Part shown: in pieces, positions 16,380 to 24,547 of the stretch
Numbering within the stretch: the first letter of the stretch is position 1
How the letters are laid out: every line of letters starts with the position of its first letter
Assembly (NCBI RefSeq): GCF_033949425.1
Contig: NZ_JAXAVX010000004.1
Location: forward strand, 248,001 to 312,000
Length of the DNA stretch: 64,000 bases
From: Patulibacter brassicae
GTDB lineage: Bacteria; Actinomycetota; Thermoleophilia; Solirubrobacterales; Solirubrobacteraceae
Direction of reading: 5' to 3'
Notes under the pieces: generated by a model
What the model saw: only the letters and a program-made list of their open reading frames with translations
What the model was told of the DNA's origin: nothing
Databases searched by the model: none
Program-made: the position numbers and the translations under genes

Positions 16380-16733
16380 GTGAAGACCGTCGTGAAGATC
16401 GCCCTGAGCATCGTGCTCGGGTGCACCGTGCTGATCGTCGGCTGTGCCGCGCTCATCGGCAGCGCCGCCGACGACGTGCAGGAGGAGAGCGACCGCACCG
16501 CGATCACGCAGCAGCAGTACCGCGAGATCCGCCGAGGAGCGACGCGGTCCGAGGTCGAGGCCGCCCTCGGCGAGCCGGCGAGCGCCGACGAGTGGTCGAC
16601 CGAGATCGACGGCCTCGACGAGCCGGTGGGCTCGACCTGCGTCTACTACGGGCGCAAGGGCGAGCTGCTGCCCGCCTACCAGTTCTGCTTCGACGTCACC
16701 ACCGGCGAGCTCGAGAGCAAGTCCTCGTTCTGA
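16380..16733 (+). CDS. Putative membrane-anchored or lipoprotein with SmpA/BamE-like fold
   Basis: 117 residues from a GTG. The N-terminus MKTVVKIALSIVLGC then TVLIVGCAALIG is a signal or anchor segment with a possible lipobox (IVGC). The mature part carries YREIRRGATRSEVEAALGEP, the pattern of the small BLIP/SmpA/BamE fold (a turn of the type I..G.t..eVe..LG.P), and then two cysteines (STCVYYG and QFCFDV). In actinobacteria such proteins are secreted or membrane-anchored and mostly uncharacterised. Single gene, divergent from the metallopeptidase. Confidence 0.72.
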   Translation: MKTVVKIALSIVLGCTVLIVGCAALIGSAADDVQEESDRTAITQQQYREIRRGATRSEVEAALGEPASADEWSTEIDGLDEPVGSTCVYYGRKGELLPAYQFCFDVTTGELESKSSF

Positions 16734-16818
16734 GGTGCCTGCGCGTCGCGCGACCGGTCGCCGCGTCCTGGAGCGGTCCGTCCGGGCGCCATGGACGCCG
16801 ACGGGACGCCTTGCGCGG

Positions 16819-17247
16819 TCATGCGCGAGCGGGCAGCGCGACCGCCTCGATGCCGGCGTCCGCACAGGCACGGAGCAGCCGCTCGTCGGTCGTGGTGAGC
16901 GGCGGGCCGAGCGCCTCGGCGCTCGCGGCGTAGGCGTTCATCCGGTCGCGGAGCTCCTACATGCGCGGTAGCCGTGGGCCCGACGGGTCGAGCACGAGGT
17001 CGAGATCGCGGAGCCAGCCGACCGCCGCCCGTCCCTGCTCGCTGCTCAGGTGGCGGTCCCGGACGAGCCCACGGAGCGCGTTGGTGGCTTCGACGAGCCC
17101 GTGCGCGGCCGTGATGAGCACGAGGTGCGGGTCGCGCGCGATCCGGCGCAGCAGCCGCTCGGCGGCGTCCCGGTGGCGGCCGGCCACCACGAGCTCGACG
17201 AGGGCGGAGGCGTCGAGGAGCAGGTGCTCGGCCGTCGAGCTGCTCAC
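16819..17247 (-). pseudogene. PIN-domain (VapC-type) toxin interrupted by an in-frame amber codon
   Basis: A 143-codon frame encodes a complete PIN domain: LLLDASALVELVVAG (first Asp), ITAAHGLVEATNALRGLV (Glu), then after an internal TAG at 16957-16959 it continues in the same frame with ELRDRMNAYAASAEALGPPL and TTTDERLLRAC (final acidic residue). In related PIN proteins the residue at the stop position is usually Trp (MWELR...), so a single TGG-to-TAG change explains it. Read as an intact start, only the first 96 residues would be made. No antitoxin gene precedes it: 31 bp upstream is the stop of the MFS gene. Either an inactivated toxin, a suppressed codon or a sequencing error. Confidence 0.8.
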
Positions 17248-17278
17248 CCGCGGCGGCCGGGGTCGGCGTCGGCCCGCG

Positions 17279-18694
17279 TCAGTGCCGGTCGCGGACCATC
17301 GTCGACGCGGCGTCCTCGTCCCGGATCCAGAACGAGAGGACCGCCGCGAGGGCCATCAGGACGGCGGTCGCGACGAACGCCGCGTGGTACGGGTCCAGGT
17401 CGCCGGTGCCGCCGGGCGCGCCGGTCGGCACGCCCGGTCCGACGACGGCGATGACGGTGGCCAGCGTCGCCACGCCCGCGGCGGCCGACGCCTGGCGCAG
17501 CGCGTTGAAGAGCGCGGAGGCCTGCCCCGTCTCCGCCGCGCTCGTCTGGGCGAACCCCGCCGACTGGACCGGCAGGAAGACCGCCGACATCGAGAAGCCG
17601 AAGACGAGCATCGTCGCGACGACCTGGACGTCCGACGTGCCGGCATCGACGAGGGTCAGCGCGAGCGCCATCGCCCCGACACCGCTGGCTCCCACGAGCA
17701 TCACGCGTCGCGGCCCGACGATGGGGTAGAGCCGCGCGACGACCTGCGAGCCGAGCATCACGCCGATCGCCTCGGGGAAGGTCAGCAGGCCGCTCGTCGT
17801 CGGGGTGCGGCCGAGGGCCTCCTGCTGGAGCTGCGGGAACGCGTAGAGCAGGCCGAGGAACCCCGCCGTCGCGGGCACCATGACGAGGATCGACCGGCGG
17901 AAGATCGGCGTGCGCAGCAGCCGCAGGTCGAGCATCGGGTGCGGGGATCGCAGCTCCCACGCCACGAACGCCGCGAGCAGCACGAGGCCGGCGCTGCCGA
18001 AGCCGACGATCTCGGGCGAGCCCCACCCGCGCGACGGCCCCTCGCTCACCGCGTACATGAGCGCGCCGAGCCCGACGCCGGCGAGCACGAGCCCGGGCGC
18101 GTCGAAGCGTCCCGCGTCGACGGGGGCGTCCCGCGGCAGGAAGCGCAGCCCGAAGAGCAGCGCGGCCAGCCCGATCGGCACGTTGACGAGGAAGACCCAC
18201 TCCCACGCGAGGTGGTCGGTGATGAGCCCGCCGAGCACCGGCCCGAGGGCGGGCGCCATCGCCGTCGGGATCATGATCAGCCGGCTGACCCGCACGCGCT
18301 CGGCCTGCGGGAAGGTCCGGAACATCAGGGTCATGCCGACGGGCACGAGCATCCCGCCCCCGATGCCCTGCAGCACCCGGAAGACGACGAGCTGCCCGAG
18401 CGTCGAGGCGATCCCGCAGAGCGCCGAGGCCCCCGCGAACAGCGCGAGCGCGATGAGGAACACCCGCCGGTCCCCGAACCGGTCCCCGAGCCACCCCGAC
18501 GCCGGGATGACGACCGCCACCGCGACGAGGTAGCCCGTCGCCACGACGCCGGTCGTGGACAGCGACGCGTCGAGCTCGCGCGCGATCGTCGGCAGCGCCG
18601 TGTTGACGATCGTCGTATCGAGGATCGACATGAACATCGCCGCGACGAACGTGACGCTGACGGCGACCTTGGGGTTCTGGAGGACGGCGAACAC
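17279..18694 (-). CDS. MFS transporter, DHA2 family (EmrB/QacA-type, 14 TM)
   Basis: About 471 residues from the GTG at 18692-18694, in the drug:H+ antiporter-2 family. Motif A GWLGDRFGDRRVFL follows TM2-3, motif C-like GPVLGGLITDHLAWEWVF lies in TM5, and the conserved first helix reads FMSILDTTIVNTALPTIA. Fourteen hydrophobic segments can be counted. Substrate is not predictable; the family exports dyes, antibiotics or lipids. The frame stays open upstream to 18799 with another possible start, but the extra 35 residues are Arg-rich and unlike the family. No TetR regulator is adjacent. Confidence 0.9.
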   Translation of the reverse strand: MFAVLQNPKVAVSVTFVAAMFMSILDTTIVNTALPTIARELDASLSTTGVVATGYLVAVAVVIPASGWLGDRFGDRRVFLIALALFAGASALCGIASTLGQLVVFRVLQGIGGGMLVPVGMTLMFRTFPQAERVRVSRLIMIPTAMAPALGPVLGGLITDHLAWEWVFLVNVPIGLAALLFGLRFLPRDAPVDAGRFDAPGLVLAGVGLGALMYAVSEGPSRGWGSPEIVGFGSAGLVLLAAFVAWELRSPHPMLDLRLLRTPIFRRSILVMVPATAGFLGLLYAFPQLQQEALGRTPTTSGLLTFPEAIGVMLGSQVVARLYPIVGPRRVMLVGASGVGAMALALTLVDAGTSDVQVVATMLVFGFSMSAVFLPVQSAGFAQTSAAETGQASALFNALRQASAAAGVATLATVIAVVGPGVPTGAPGGTGDLDPYHAAFVATAVLMALAAVLSFWIRDEDAASTMVRDRH

Positions 18695-18837
18695 GCGGCG
18701 TCGCAGTCTGACGCGTCGCCCCGCCGTCCCGGTTCTCGTCGCGATTCGGCAGCGGGCCGCGTCAGGTTCGAACCGCTCGCGACGACTCGGGTCGCGCACC
18801 GGCGGGGTGGTCCTTCCGGTGCCGAACGGAGGATGGG

Positions 18838-19428
18838 ATGCAGCGCTTCAGGAACACCCCGGCGATGGTGCTCAGCGTGCTGGCGCTCGTCGTCGCCGTC
18901 GGCGGCGGCACGGCGACCGCGGCGGCGATGATCACGGGCAAGCAGATCAAGAACGGCACGGTCACCGGACAGGACATCCGCAACGGCTCGATCGGCCGGG
19001 AGGACCTCCGGCCGTCGGCGCGTGGTCTGCGCGGCGATCGTGGTCCGTCAGGTCCCGCCGGCCCGGCAGGACCCGCGGGCCCTGCCAGCCCCGCGGGAGC
19101 CCTGGAAGGGGTGACGGTCGTCGAGTCCCCGCCGCAGGCGATCGCGCCCGGGGACATCACCTCCGACCTCCGCGCCCACTGCCCGGCCGGCCACACCGTG
19201 GTCGGGACCGGCTTCAGCGCGAGCATCGGAAGGGTCGCGTTCGTCAACCGCTACGGCACGTTCGTCGGTGGGGCGGTCATCAACGATCGGAGCATCGTCC
19301 TCGAGAACATCCGGGTCCAGGCGATCTGCGCCCCGGCCAAGGGCCAAACCCGTGCCGTGACGCGCGGGGCCGGCGACGCGTTCGAGGCGGACCAGCGGGC
19401 GCTCCGCGCTGCGGTCACGTCCCGCTGA
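18838..19428 (+). CDS. Secreted collagen-like protein
   Basis: 196 residues. A signal peptide (TPAMVLSVLALVVAVGGGTA then TAAAM) is followed by the repeat pattern GKQIKNGTVTGQDIRNGSIG, which is a hallmark of many surface proteins in Thermoleophilia, then a short collagen-type run of Gly-X-Y triplets (GDRGPSGPAGPAGPAGPASP, roughly residues 66-88), and a globular C-terminal domain with cysteines in AHCPAGHTVV and QAICAPAK. Role is probably cell-surface or extracellular; it is not characterised. A good hairpin lies 12 bp beyond the stop. Confidence 0.8.
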   Translation: MQRFRNTPAMVLSVLALVVAVGGGTATAAAMITGKQIKNGTVTGQDIRNGSIGREDLRPSARGLRGDRGPSGPAGPAGPAGPASPAGALEGVTVVESPPQAIAPGDITSDLRAHCPAGHTVVGTGFSASIGRVAFVNRYGTFVGGAVINDRSIVLENIRVQAICAPAKGQTRAVTRGAGDAFEADQRALRAAVTSR

Positions 19429-19440
19429 GGCACGAAGCGG

Positions 19441-19469
19441 GCCGCGCCGTGTCAGATCCACGGCGCGGC
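19441..19469 (+). terminator. Hairpin terminator after the collagen-like gene
   Basis: Perfect 11-bp inverted repeat GCCGCGCCGTG / CACGGCGCGGC (19441-19451 and 19459-19469) with a 7-nt loop, 12 bp after the stop. Very stable stem without a T-tract. Confidence 0.7.
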
Positions 19470-19527
19470 GCGCGGCTCCCCTCACGTGCGGCGGGGATCG
19501 GCCCCGCTCATGACCGGGAGGTCCGCC

Positions 19528-19716
19528 ATGAAGTTCAACGCGCTGCTCGACGTCGACTGCGTCGCCGTGGAGTCCGACGACGAGGTCTCCGTCCTGCTGG
19601 AGATCGAGGCGCCGAAGCACCCCGACGACGCGGGCCGGCCGCCCCGGACGCTGATCGTCGTCCTGGATCGGAGCGGTGCCGGGTCGTGCAGCGGAAGGTC
19701 GTGGTTTGAGCGCTGA
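19528..19716 (+). pseudogene. Truncated von Willebrand A-domain protein (5' fragment)
   Basis: From the ATG at 19528 the frame reads MKFNALLDVDCVAVESDDEV and then PPRTLIVVLDRSG, the start of a vWA domain whose MIDAS motif (DxSxS) normally continues SGSM. Here the sequence breaks after DRSG into SCSGRSWFER and stops, so only about 50 residues of a protein usually several hundred residues long remain. The breakpoint near 19680 coincides with the beginning of a gene-poor stretch with more A/T-containing codons, suggesting that foreign DNA replaced the rest of the gene. Confidence 0.55.
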
Positions 19717-20207
19717 GGCGACGATGGGGCAGTACGCCACGCGCGGTGAGCGCGCGTCGGCCGAGTCGGGAAGCAACGGCCCGACAAGGTCTAGAGGACG
19801 GCATTCGAGCGCCGCCCTCACGGGCGACCGTCTGGTTGGTTTGCGGAGGCCCGCCCTTTGCCTCTGCGAGGTTGTTCTCGGTCTCGATGGTCTGCTCGCA
19901 ATCGGGTTCAGCCAGCCTCCCAAGCCGGATCCCATTCCCGTGACCGCCGGAAAGCCGGTTCCAGTTCAGGTTCAGCCGAGCGCTGGTCGGCCCTAGCTGA
20001 CGAGCCGCAAGAGGTTCTGACGCGAAGGGTCGTCTTCTAGAGCGGTGGGCCGGACCGCCTAGTCCTGGATGAATGCCTCGGAGGGGGCCGCCGGTCGCTC
20101 GGCGGGAGTGCGCCGCGCAGACGCTCGTATCAAGCGGGCGGGCGCCGCCGAGAAGCGTGCTGGGCACGGACCCCTGCGCTCGACGATCTGGCGGGCCGTC
20201 GCGCGAG
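19717..20207. other. Gene-poor region at the left edge of the restriction-modification island
   Basis: About 490 bp with no translation resembling a protein family on either strand. Base composition is somewhat less GC-rich than the flanks (for example 19790-19990). The segment lies between a truncated vWA gene and the restriction endonuclease stop, so it probably includes an old insertion junction. No tRNA, attachment repeat or IS end was recognised. Confidence 0.5.
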
Positions 20208-21083
20208 TCAGGCGAGTAGATCGAGCGGAAGGTCCGAGATGTCTCGGAGCCGGCCCCCGTCGACCATGGTGAGAAGCTCGCTGAAGCCGCCGACCTCTCG
20301 GGCCGTGTCCAGGAGCTCGTAGAGCGCCCCGTGGTACACGCAGTCCACGTCACCGGTCCCGTGGGCGATAGACGCCAAACGCGATGGCAACGGTTCCATC
20401 GTCACGGCGACGATATGCGGCAGACGGGACTTGCGGGACCGGATCAGGTTGAGGGCCTCCGTGCGGGTGTTCTGCGCGCGATCGCTGCGCATGGTCCACT
20501 TGCAGGAGATCGAGGCATGGAGCGATAGTCCCGGCTGGGGCCGACGCGATCCACGGCGTTGCAGGCTTAGGTATCCGACGTCGTCGGAGACGAAGGTCGC
20601 CTTCTCGTTGATCAGGTCGTCGTCGATCGGCTCGACGGCGACGACGATGTCCGGCCTGACGATGTACTCCCCGCCGATCGAGACGCGGAGCTCCTCGTGC
20701 TGCTTGACGATCGCTCGGACCGCCTCGAGGTGGGCGTATTGCGCGAACGCGGAGATCGGCTTCGCCGACTGGACGCGGAGCGTGCGTCCCTGAAGATGCC
20801 GAAGCTCGGCGAGTGCGTCGGCGAGAAACGCGCGGGTTGCGCGTTCGAACTCGGATCCGACGGACGAACCGCCACGGCCAGCGAGGTGGACGGGGGAGAC
20901 ACCCACCGCTCGGGCGATCCGATCTCCGGCCCCGCCCGCCAGCGCGACGCTCAGCGAGCTGGAGCTGTCCGCGTTCGTCCAGACATGGAGGCTGTCGCGG
21001 TGCCTCGAATCCGCTCTCGGATGGAGGATTCCGCCGAGCAGAGCCCGGTGAAAGTCTCGGCGAAGATCGGCGAGTCGCGACAT
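20208..21083 (-). CDS. Type II restriction endonuclease, NgoMIV family
   Basis: 291 residues. The active-site pattern matches NgoMIV: Glu80 (SEFE), Asp145 (RPDIVVAV), Ser-Cys-Lys at 193-195 (ASISCKWTMRSDRAQN) and Glu209 (TEALNLIR), with nearly the same spacings as E70/D140/C186-K187/E201 of that enzyme. The C-terminal GTGDVDCVYH and LYELLDTA segments are also family-like. NgoMIV cuts GCCGGC, and family members usually share that site; specificity here is inferred. It lies 30 bp downstream of its methyltransferase, in an order V-M-R on the minus strand, as expected for a type II R-M operon. Confidence 0.85.
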   Translation of the reverse strand: MSRLADLRRDFHRALLGGILHPRADSRHRDSLHVWTNADSSSSLSVALAGGAGDRIARAVGVSPVHLAGRGGSSVGSEFERATRAFLADALAELRHLQGRTLRVQSAKPISAFAQYAHLEAVRAIVKQHEELRVSIGGEYIVRPDIVVAVEPIDDDLINEKATFVSDDVGYLSLQRRGSRRPQPGLSLHASISCKWTMRSDRAQNTRTEALNLIRSRKSRLPHIVAVTMEPLPSRLASIAHGTGDVDCVYHGALYELLDTAREVGGFSELLTMVDGGRLRDISDLPLDLLA

Positions 21084-21113
21084 GTCGCGAAGCCAATCAC
21101 GCCGGCGGGAGGC

Positions 21114-22172
21114 TCAGGCGGCGACCAGTGAGAGCTGTCGATCCTCTTGGCGCGCGACCTCGTCACCGGCGTCCAGCATCGCGGCGATCGCCTGCGCCAG
21201 GTGTTCGGCGAGGCGTGGGGGGACGGCGTTGCCGATCTGCTTGGCGACGGCCGTCATCCCCTGATCCTCCGGGAATGCGAACTCGTCTGGGAAGGTCATG
21301 CATCGGGCGGCCTCGCGAAGCGTGATCGGCCGGTGCTCGCTCGGGTGGAGGTAGCGTCCCTTCTCGGGCTTGTAGAACTCGGTGCGGATCGTGAACGCTG
21401 GCCGGTCCCACCACAGCCGACCGAACACGTCGGTCGATCCGGTCGGCTTCCGGAGCCAGCACGCCGGGGTGATGTCCGGGCGCCGTTGCGCCAGATCGAA
21501 CCGGCCTTCTCCCTCTCCGGGAATCGTCTTGTACCGCTCGATGCTGATCGGGCGGGGGTTGCGCGACCGATGCCAGTTGTGGCCGTCCGGCTCCAGCGGC
21601 AGACCGGCCACCGCGTCGCGGAACGTGCGCCACCGCGGCGATCCGTCCTCTCCGGACTGTGAATGGGTCGGGGCGGGCCAGACGACGTCGCCGACGCGCG
21701 AACCGATCACGATGGCCCGCCGACGCCGCTGCGGGACCCCGTAGTCGGCGGCGTTCAGGATCCGGCCGTCGACCTGGTAGCCCAGCTCCGTGGCTGCTTC
21801 TCGGAAGGCCAGGTACTCCGCCGACCGCAGCAGCTCCGGGACATTCTCCATGACGAACACCGACGGCGCGGACTGGTCGAGTGCTCGAAGATACTCGCGC
21901 CACAGGTCTCGGCGCTCGAGCCCGACGCCCCGCATGTTGAGGGGCGAGAACCCCTGGCACGGAGGCCCGCCGATGAGGACGTCGGTCGCCGGGAACTCCT
22001 CCACGAGCTCGATCGGCTTCGCCGCGACGTGCTCGCCGAAGTTCCGGGCGTACGTCGCGGCGGCGGGGCGCTCGAACTCGACGGCGAAGATCGACCGGAA
22101 GCGCCCCGTCGCCTCGAACCCCAGGGTCATCCCGCCACAGCCCGCGAACAGATCGACCACCCGGAACGTCAT
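21114..22172 (-). CDS. DNA (cytosine-5)-methyltransferase of the NgoMIV-type R-M system
   Basis: 352 residues with all C5-methylase motifs: I DLFAGCGGMTLGF (residues 7-19), IV GGPPCQGFS with catalytic Cys72, VI VFVMENVPELL, VIII YGVPQRRRRAIVIGSR, and X KQIGNAVPP (about 318). The target-recognition region before motif IX contains ITPACWLRKPTGSTDVFGRL. It should protect the host against the neighbouring restriction enzyme. The C-terminus ends RQLSLVAA, a sequence reminiscent of a sliding-clamp peptide, which is only a suggestion. A paralogue with a very similar recognition region is at 32487. Confidence 0.94.
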   Translation of the reverse strand: MTFRVVDLFAGCGGMTLGFEATGRFRSIFAVEFERPAAATYARNFGEHVAAKPIELVEEFPATDVLIGGPPCQGFSPLNMRGVGLERRDLWREYLRALDQSAPSVFVMENVPELLRSAEYLAFREAATELGYQVDGRILNAADYGVPQRRRRAIVIGSRVGDVVWPAPTHSQSGEDGSPRWRTFRDAVAGLPLEPDGHNWHRSRNPRPISIERYKTIPGEGEGRFDLAQRRPDITPACWLRKPTGSTDVFGRLWWDRPAFTIRTEFYKPEKGRYLHPSEHRPITLREAARCMTFPDEFAFPEDQGMTAVAKQIGNAVPPRLAEHLAQAIAAMLDAGDEVARQEDRQLSLVAA

Positions 22173-22183
22173 CCCGCGCGAGG

Positions 22184-22648
22184 CTACTTCTCCGTCCGGA
22201 CGGATGCCGAACGCACGTTCGCTCGACGAGCCTCGACGGCCGACGAGATCCTTGCGGCGGCGACGTCGGGGTCCTCGTGCTCCCACACGCGGATGACCGA
22301 CCACCCGGCGTCGGTTAGGCGAGCGGTCTGCTCGGCGTCCCGCCTGCGGTTGTCCTCGATCTTTCGACGCCAGAACTCGCCGTTCCGCGCTGGCCAACTG
22401 GCGTGGATCGGGCAGCCGTGCCAGAAGCATCCGTCGACGAAGACGGCGACCCGGGCGGGCCCGAACACCACATCGGGTCGGAGCGGGCGCCCCGGACCGA
22501 CACGCAGCGCGGGCGAGACCCTGTAACGCAGACCCGCGGCGTGCAGGCGTCGGCGAATCGCGAGCTCAGGACCGGTGTCCCGGCCGCGGTTCGCCTTCAT
22601 CGTGCTCGTCGCGTGGGGCGACGAGGGACGAGCGGTCGGCGCCGACAC
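22184..22648 (-). CDS. vsr: Very short patch repair (Vsr) endonuclease
   Basis: 154 residues from a GTG; Vsr nicks 5' of T in T:G mismatches produced by deamination of 5-methylcytosine. Signature: GRDTGPELAIRRRLHAAGLR, RPDVVF with the catalytic Asp, VFVDGCFWHGCPIH with the His and Cys, and GWSVIRVWEHED. The upstream GTG is preferred because PSSPHATSTMKANR matches the helix that precedes GRDT in other Vsr proteins; an ATG at 22598-22600 would omit it. It lies 11 bp upstream of the methyltransferase on the same strand, so it is probably the first gene of the R-M operon. Confidence 0.9.
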   Translation of the reverse strand: MSAPTARPSSPHATSTMKANRGRDTGPELAIRRRLHAAGLRYRVSPALRVGPGRPLRPDVVFGPARVAVFVDGCFWHGCPIHASWPARNGEFWRRKIEDNRRRDAEQTARLTDAGWSVIRVWEHEDPDVAAARISSAVEARRANVRSASVRTEK

Positions 22649-22822
22649 ACCTCGATGGTCGCATCCAACGGCCGGGCCGGGGACGTCCGCTCGTCGGAAC
22701 GCGCTCCCCGTCGGGCACAACGCCCCCCGGACGGCCGTCGGCCGTTACGCGGGCTAGTTGTTGTGCCCACGGTTGAGCCGTGCTGGGTTTGGGAGACAGC
22801 GTTTGGTCTGGTTTGGGTGAAT

Positions 22823-23750
22823 CTAATCTGCGCTGATCGGGGTCGTCGTCTTGGGGCGCTGAGCGAGCCCGGAGGGCGAGCTCAGCGCCCCAAGACGCGC
22901 GGCTTCGTACTCGGCCGGGGGCACGTCGCCGAGCTCTCCGTGGAGGCGGCGGTGGTTGTACCAGCCGACCCATTCGACGATCGCGAGCTCGAGCTGCGAG
23001 CGCGTCTGCCAGACCCGATCAGCGATCAGCTCGGTCTTGAACGTGTCGACGAATGACTCCGCCATCGCGTTGTCGTAGGCGTCGCCGACCGTCCCGATCG
23101 ACGCGAGCACCCGGTGGTCCTGCAGCTCCTGCGTGAAGTACCAGGACATGTACTGCGATCCGGCGTCCGAGTGATGAATGAGATCGACGTCCGCACCGTG
23201 CTGTCGACCAGCGAGCGCCATCCGCAGCGCATCGAGCACGAGGTCGGTGCGCATGTGCCCGGCGAACTGCCAGCCGACGATCCGGCGGCTGTAGACGTCG
23301 AGGACGAAGCTGAAGAACACCGGCCCCTTGCCTGCACCGCAGATACGTGAAGTCCGCGACCCACAACCGATCCGGCGCGTCCGCGACGAACTGTCGATCG
23401 ACCCGGTCCGGCGCCCGCTCCGCGGCCGGATCGGGCACCGTCGTGCGCCACGGCTTCCCGCGCCGCTTCGCGCCCTGCAGGCCGGCCTGACGCATCAGCC
23501 TGCGCACCCGGTCCCGGCCGACGATCACCCCGTCGCGCGACAACGCCTTCCAGATCCGCCGGGACCCGTACGCGGCGTAGTTCTCGGCGTGCACCGCCCC
23601 GATCCGTTCCAGCAGCGCCTCGTCCTCGATCGCGCGCTTGGAGCGTTCTCCCGTCGCCCGGCGGTAGTACGCGGCCCGCGATGCCGAGAGCTCTCGACAG
23701 ATCGGCTCGACCCCGAAGCGGTCCCGGCGCTCATCGATGAACCGGGTCAC
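22823..23750 (-). pseudogene. IS3-type transposase orfB (integrase catalytic domain), frameshifted
   Basis: From a GTG at 23748-23750 the sequence reads a full IS3 orfB: HTH_21 segment (FGVEPICRELSASRAAYYRR), GSRRIWKAL, then the rve domain LWVADFTYLRC. Near 23325-23340 the reading frame shifts, and the rest (VFFSFVLDVYSRRIVGWQFA then HHSDAGSQY and AESFVDTFKTEL) is in another frame. The DDE residues are present in the combined sequence. A 1-base loss explains the shift, so the copy is inactive unless a sequencing error is involved. Confidence 0.88.
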
Positions 23751-23799
23751 TTCCTGCGGGGCTGGTCGAGCTCCTTGGCGAAAAACACCGACGCGGCCT

Positions 23800-24054
23800 T
23801 CAAATCTCGTTCGAGCGCTTGAGATCCTTGTTCTCGCGTCGCAGGCGGGCCAGCTCCTCGCGCTCGGAGCTCGTCACCGGGCCGCCCGGGCTGCTGCCCC
23901 GAGCGTCCGTCTCAGCCTGGCGGACCCACGACCGCAAGGTCTCCTTGTTGATCCCGAGCTCGTCGGCGATCTGCGCGATCGGCCGCTCGCTCTCCAAGCA
24001 GAGCCGGATCGAGCGGTCCTTCAACTCCGGCGGGTACTGCCGTCCTCGTCCCAT
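23800..24054 (-). pseudogene. IS3-type transposase orfA, C-terminus lost by a frameshift
   Basis: 84 residues: MGRGRQYPPELKDRSIRLCL, an HTH (IAQIADELGINKETLRSWVR) and a leucine-zipper-like tail (EREELARLRRENKDLKRSNE). It stops at I, whereas in related elements the coil continues NEILKAASVFFAKELD. That continuation is present immediately downstream in another frame and ends at a TGA overlapping the orfB start, so one T appears to have been lost from a T-run. The DNA-binding part is intact. Confidence 0.8.
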
Positions 24055-24127
24055 TGCTGGACATCCTTCCTGCTGGCGCGCTCCGCGCGCCACGCACTCA
24101 GCTGTCCGTCAAACCCAGCACGGCTCA

Positions 24128-24363
24128 GGGCCGTCGTTCCAGCCGTTCTGGGCACACCACCATGCGGGGAACGGGAACGAGAAGTCGAGCCCGACGAGCA
24201 GCTCCCGGCCGTCGGAGGCGCGGTCGACCACCGTGTCGATCGCCGCTTCGCGTCCGCGTCCGTTGCACAGCCGCGCGAGCCGCCCGCCCCGGGCCTCTGC
24301 CGTCCAGATGTAGGGGGCGGCACCGTGCCGGCGCCCGGACCAGTCGATCGCGGCGACGTCCAC
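24128..24363 (-). pseudogene. Hypothetical gene truncated by the IS element (5' fragment)
   Basis: The first ~78 codons read MDVAAIDWSGRRHGAAPYIW and later ELLVGLDFSFPFPAWW, a pattern of a family of roughly 200-residue uncharacterised proteins (DUF429-like: A.DWSGR near the start and a GLDF.F.FPAW block). The frame then runs directly into the IS inverted repeat and stops there. The missing C-terminal part is not found on the far side of the IS, so the insertion was followed by a deletion. The family suggestion is tentative. Confidence 0.55.
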
Positions 24364-24547
24364 GGTCGGAGTCTGGCGGACTGTTCTGCTTCACCGCCAT
24401 CGACGCCTTCCGCGAGACGCGGCCCAGCCCGACCGCCACGCTGGCGGAGGGCGCGGTCGCAGCGCACGGCGGCGGGCGCCAACGGCGCTGTCAGGATCGA
24501 CCGTCGGGACCCGACCTTCCTGGCGTGTGGACGAGAGGAACAGGACG

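Larger units (their letters stand above)
22774..24127 (-). mobile_element. Degenerate IS3-family insertion sequence (left copy)
   Basis: 1354 bp bounded by 25-bp terminal inverted repeats that start TGAGCCGTGCTGGGTTTG (22774-22798 and 24103-24127; 22 of 25 match). It contains orfA and orfB on the minus strand, both frameshifted, so it is not autonomous. The flanking bases (GGT on the left, GGG on the right) give no exact target duplication, suggesting a deletion or recombination since insertion. The right end has truncated a neighbouring gene. The two IS elements of this window have different ends and transposases and are unrelated copies. Confidence 0.85.

Noticed and set aside
17248..17278. 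Antitoxin gene for the PIN protein
   Set aside because: Only 31 bp separate the PIN start from the MFS stop, too short for a VapB gene, and no overlapping antitoxin-like frame was seen.
19717..20207. Possible tRNA or attachment site at the left island edge
   Set aside because: No cloverleaf with a T-loop or CCA-adjacent acceptor stem could be traced and no direct repeat of the sequence was found at the other side.
22823..23750. Frameshift in orfB as programmed translational frameshifting
   Set aside because: Programmed -1 frameshifting in IS3 elements occurs at the orfA/orfB junction; this shift lies in the middle of the catalytic domain without a slippery sequence.
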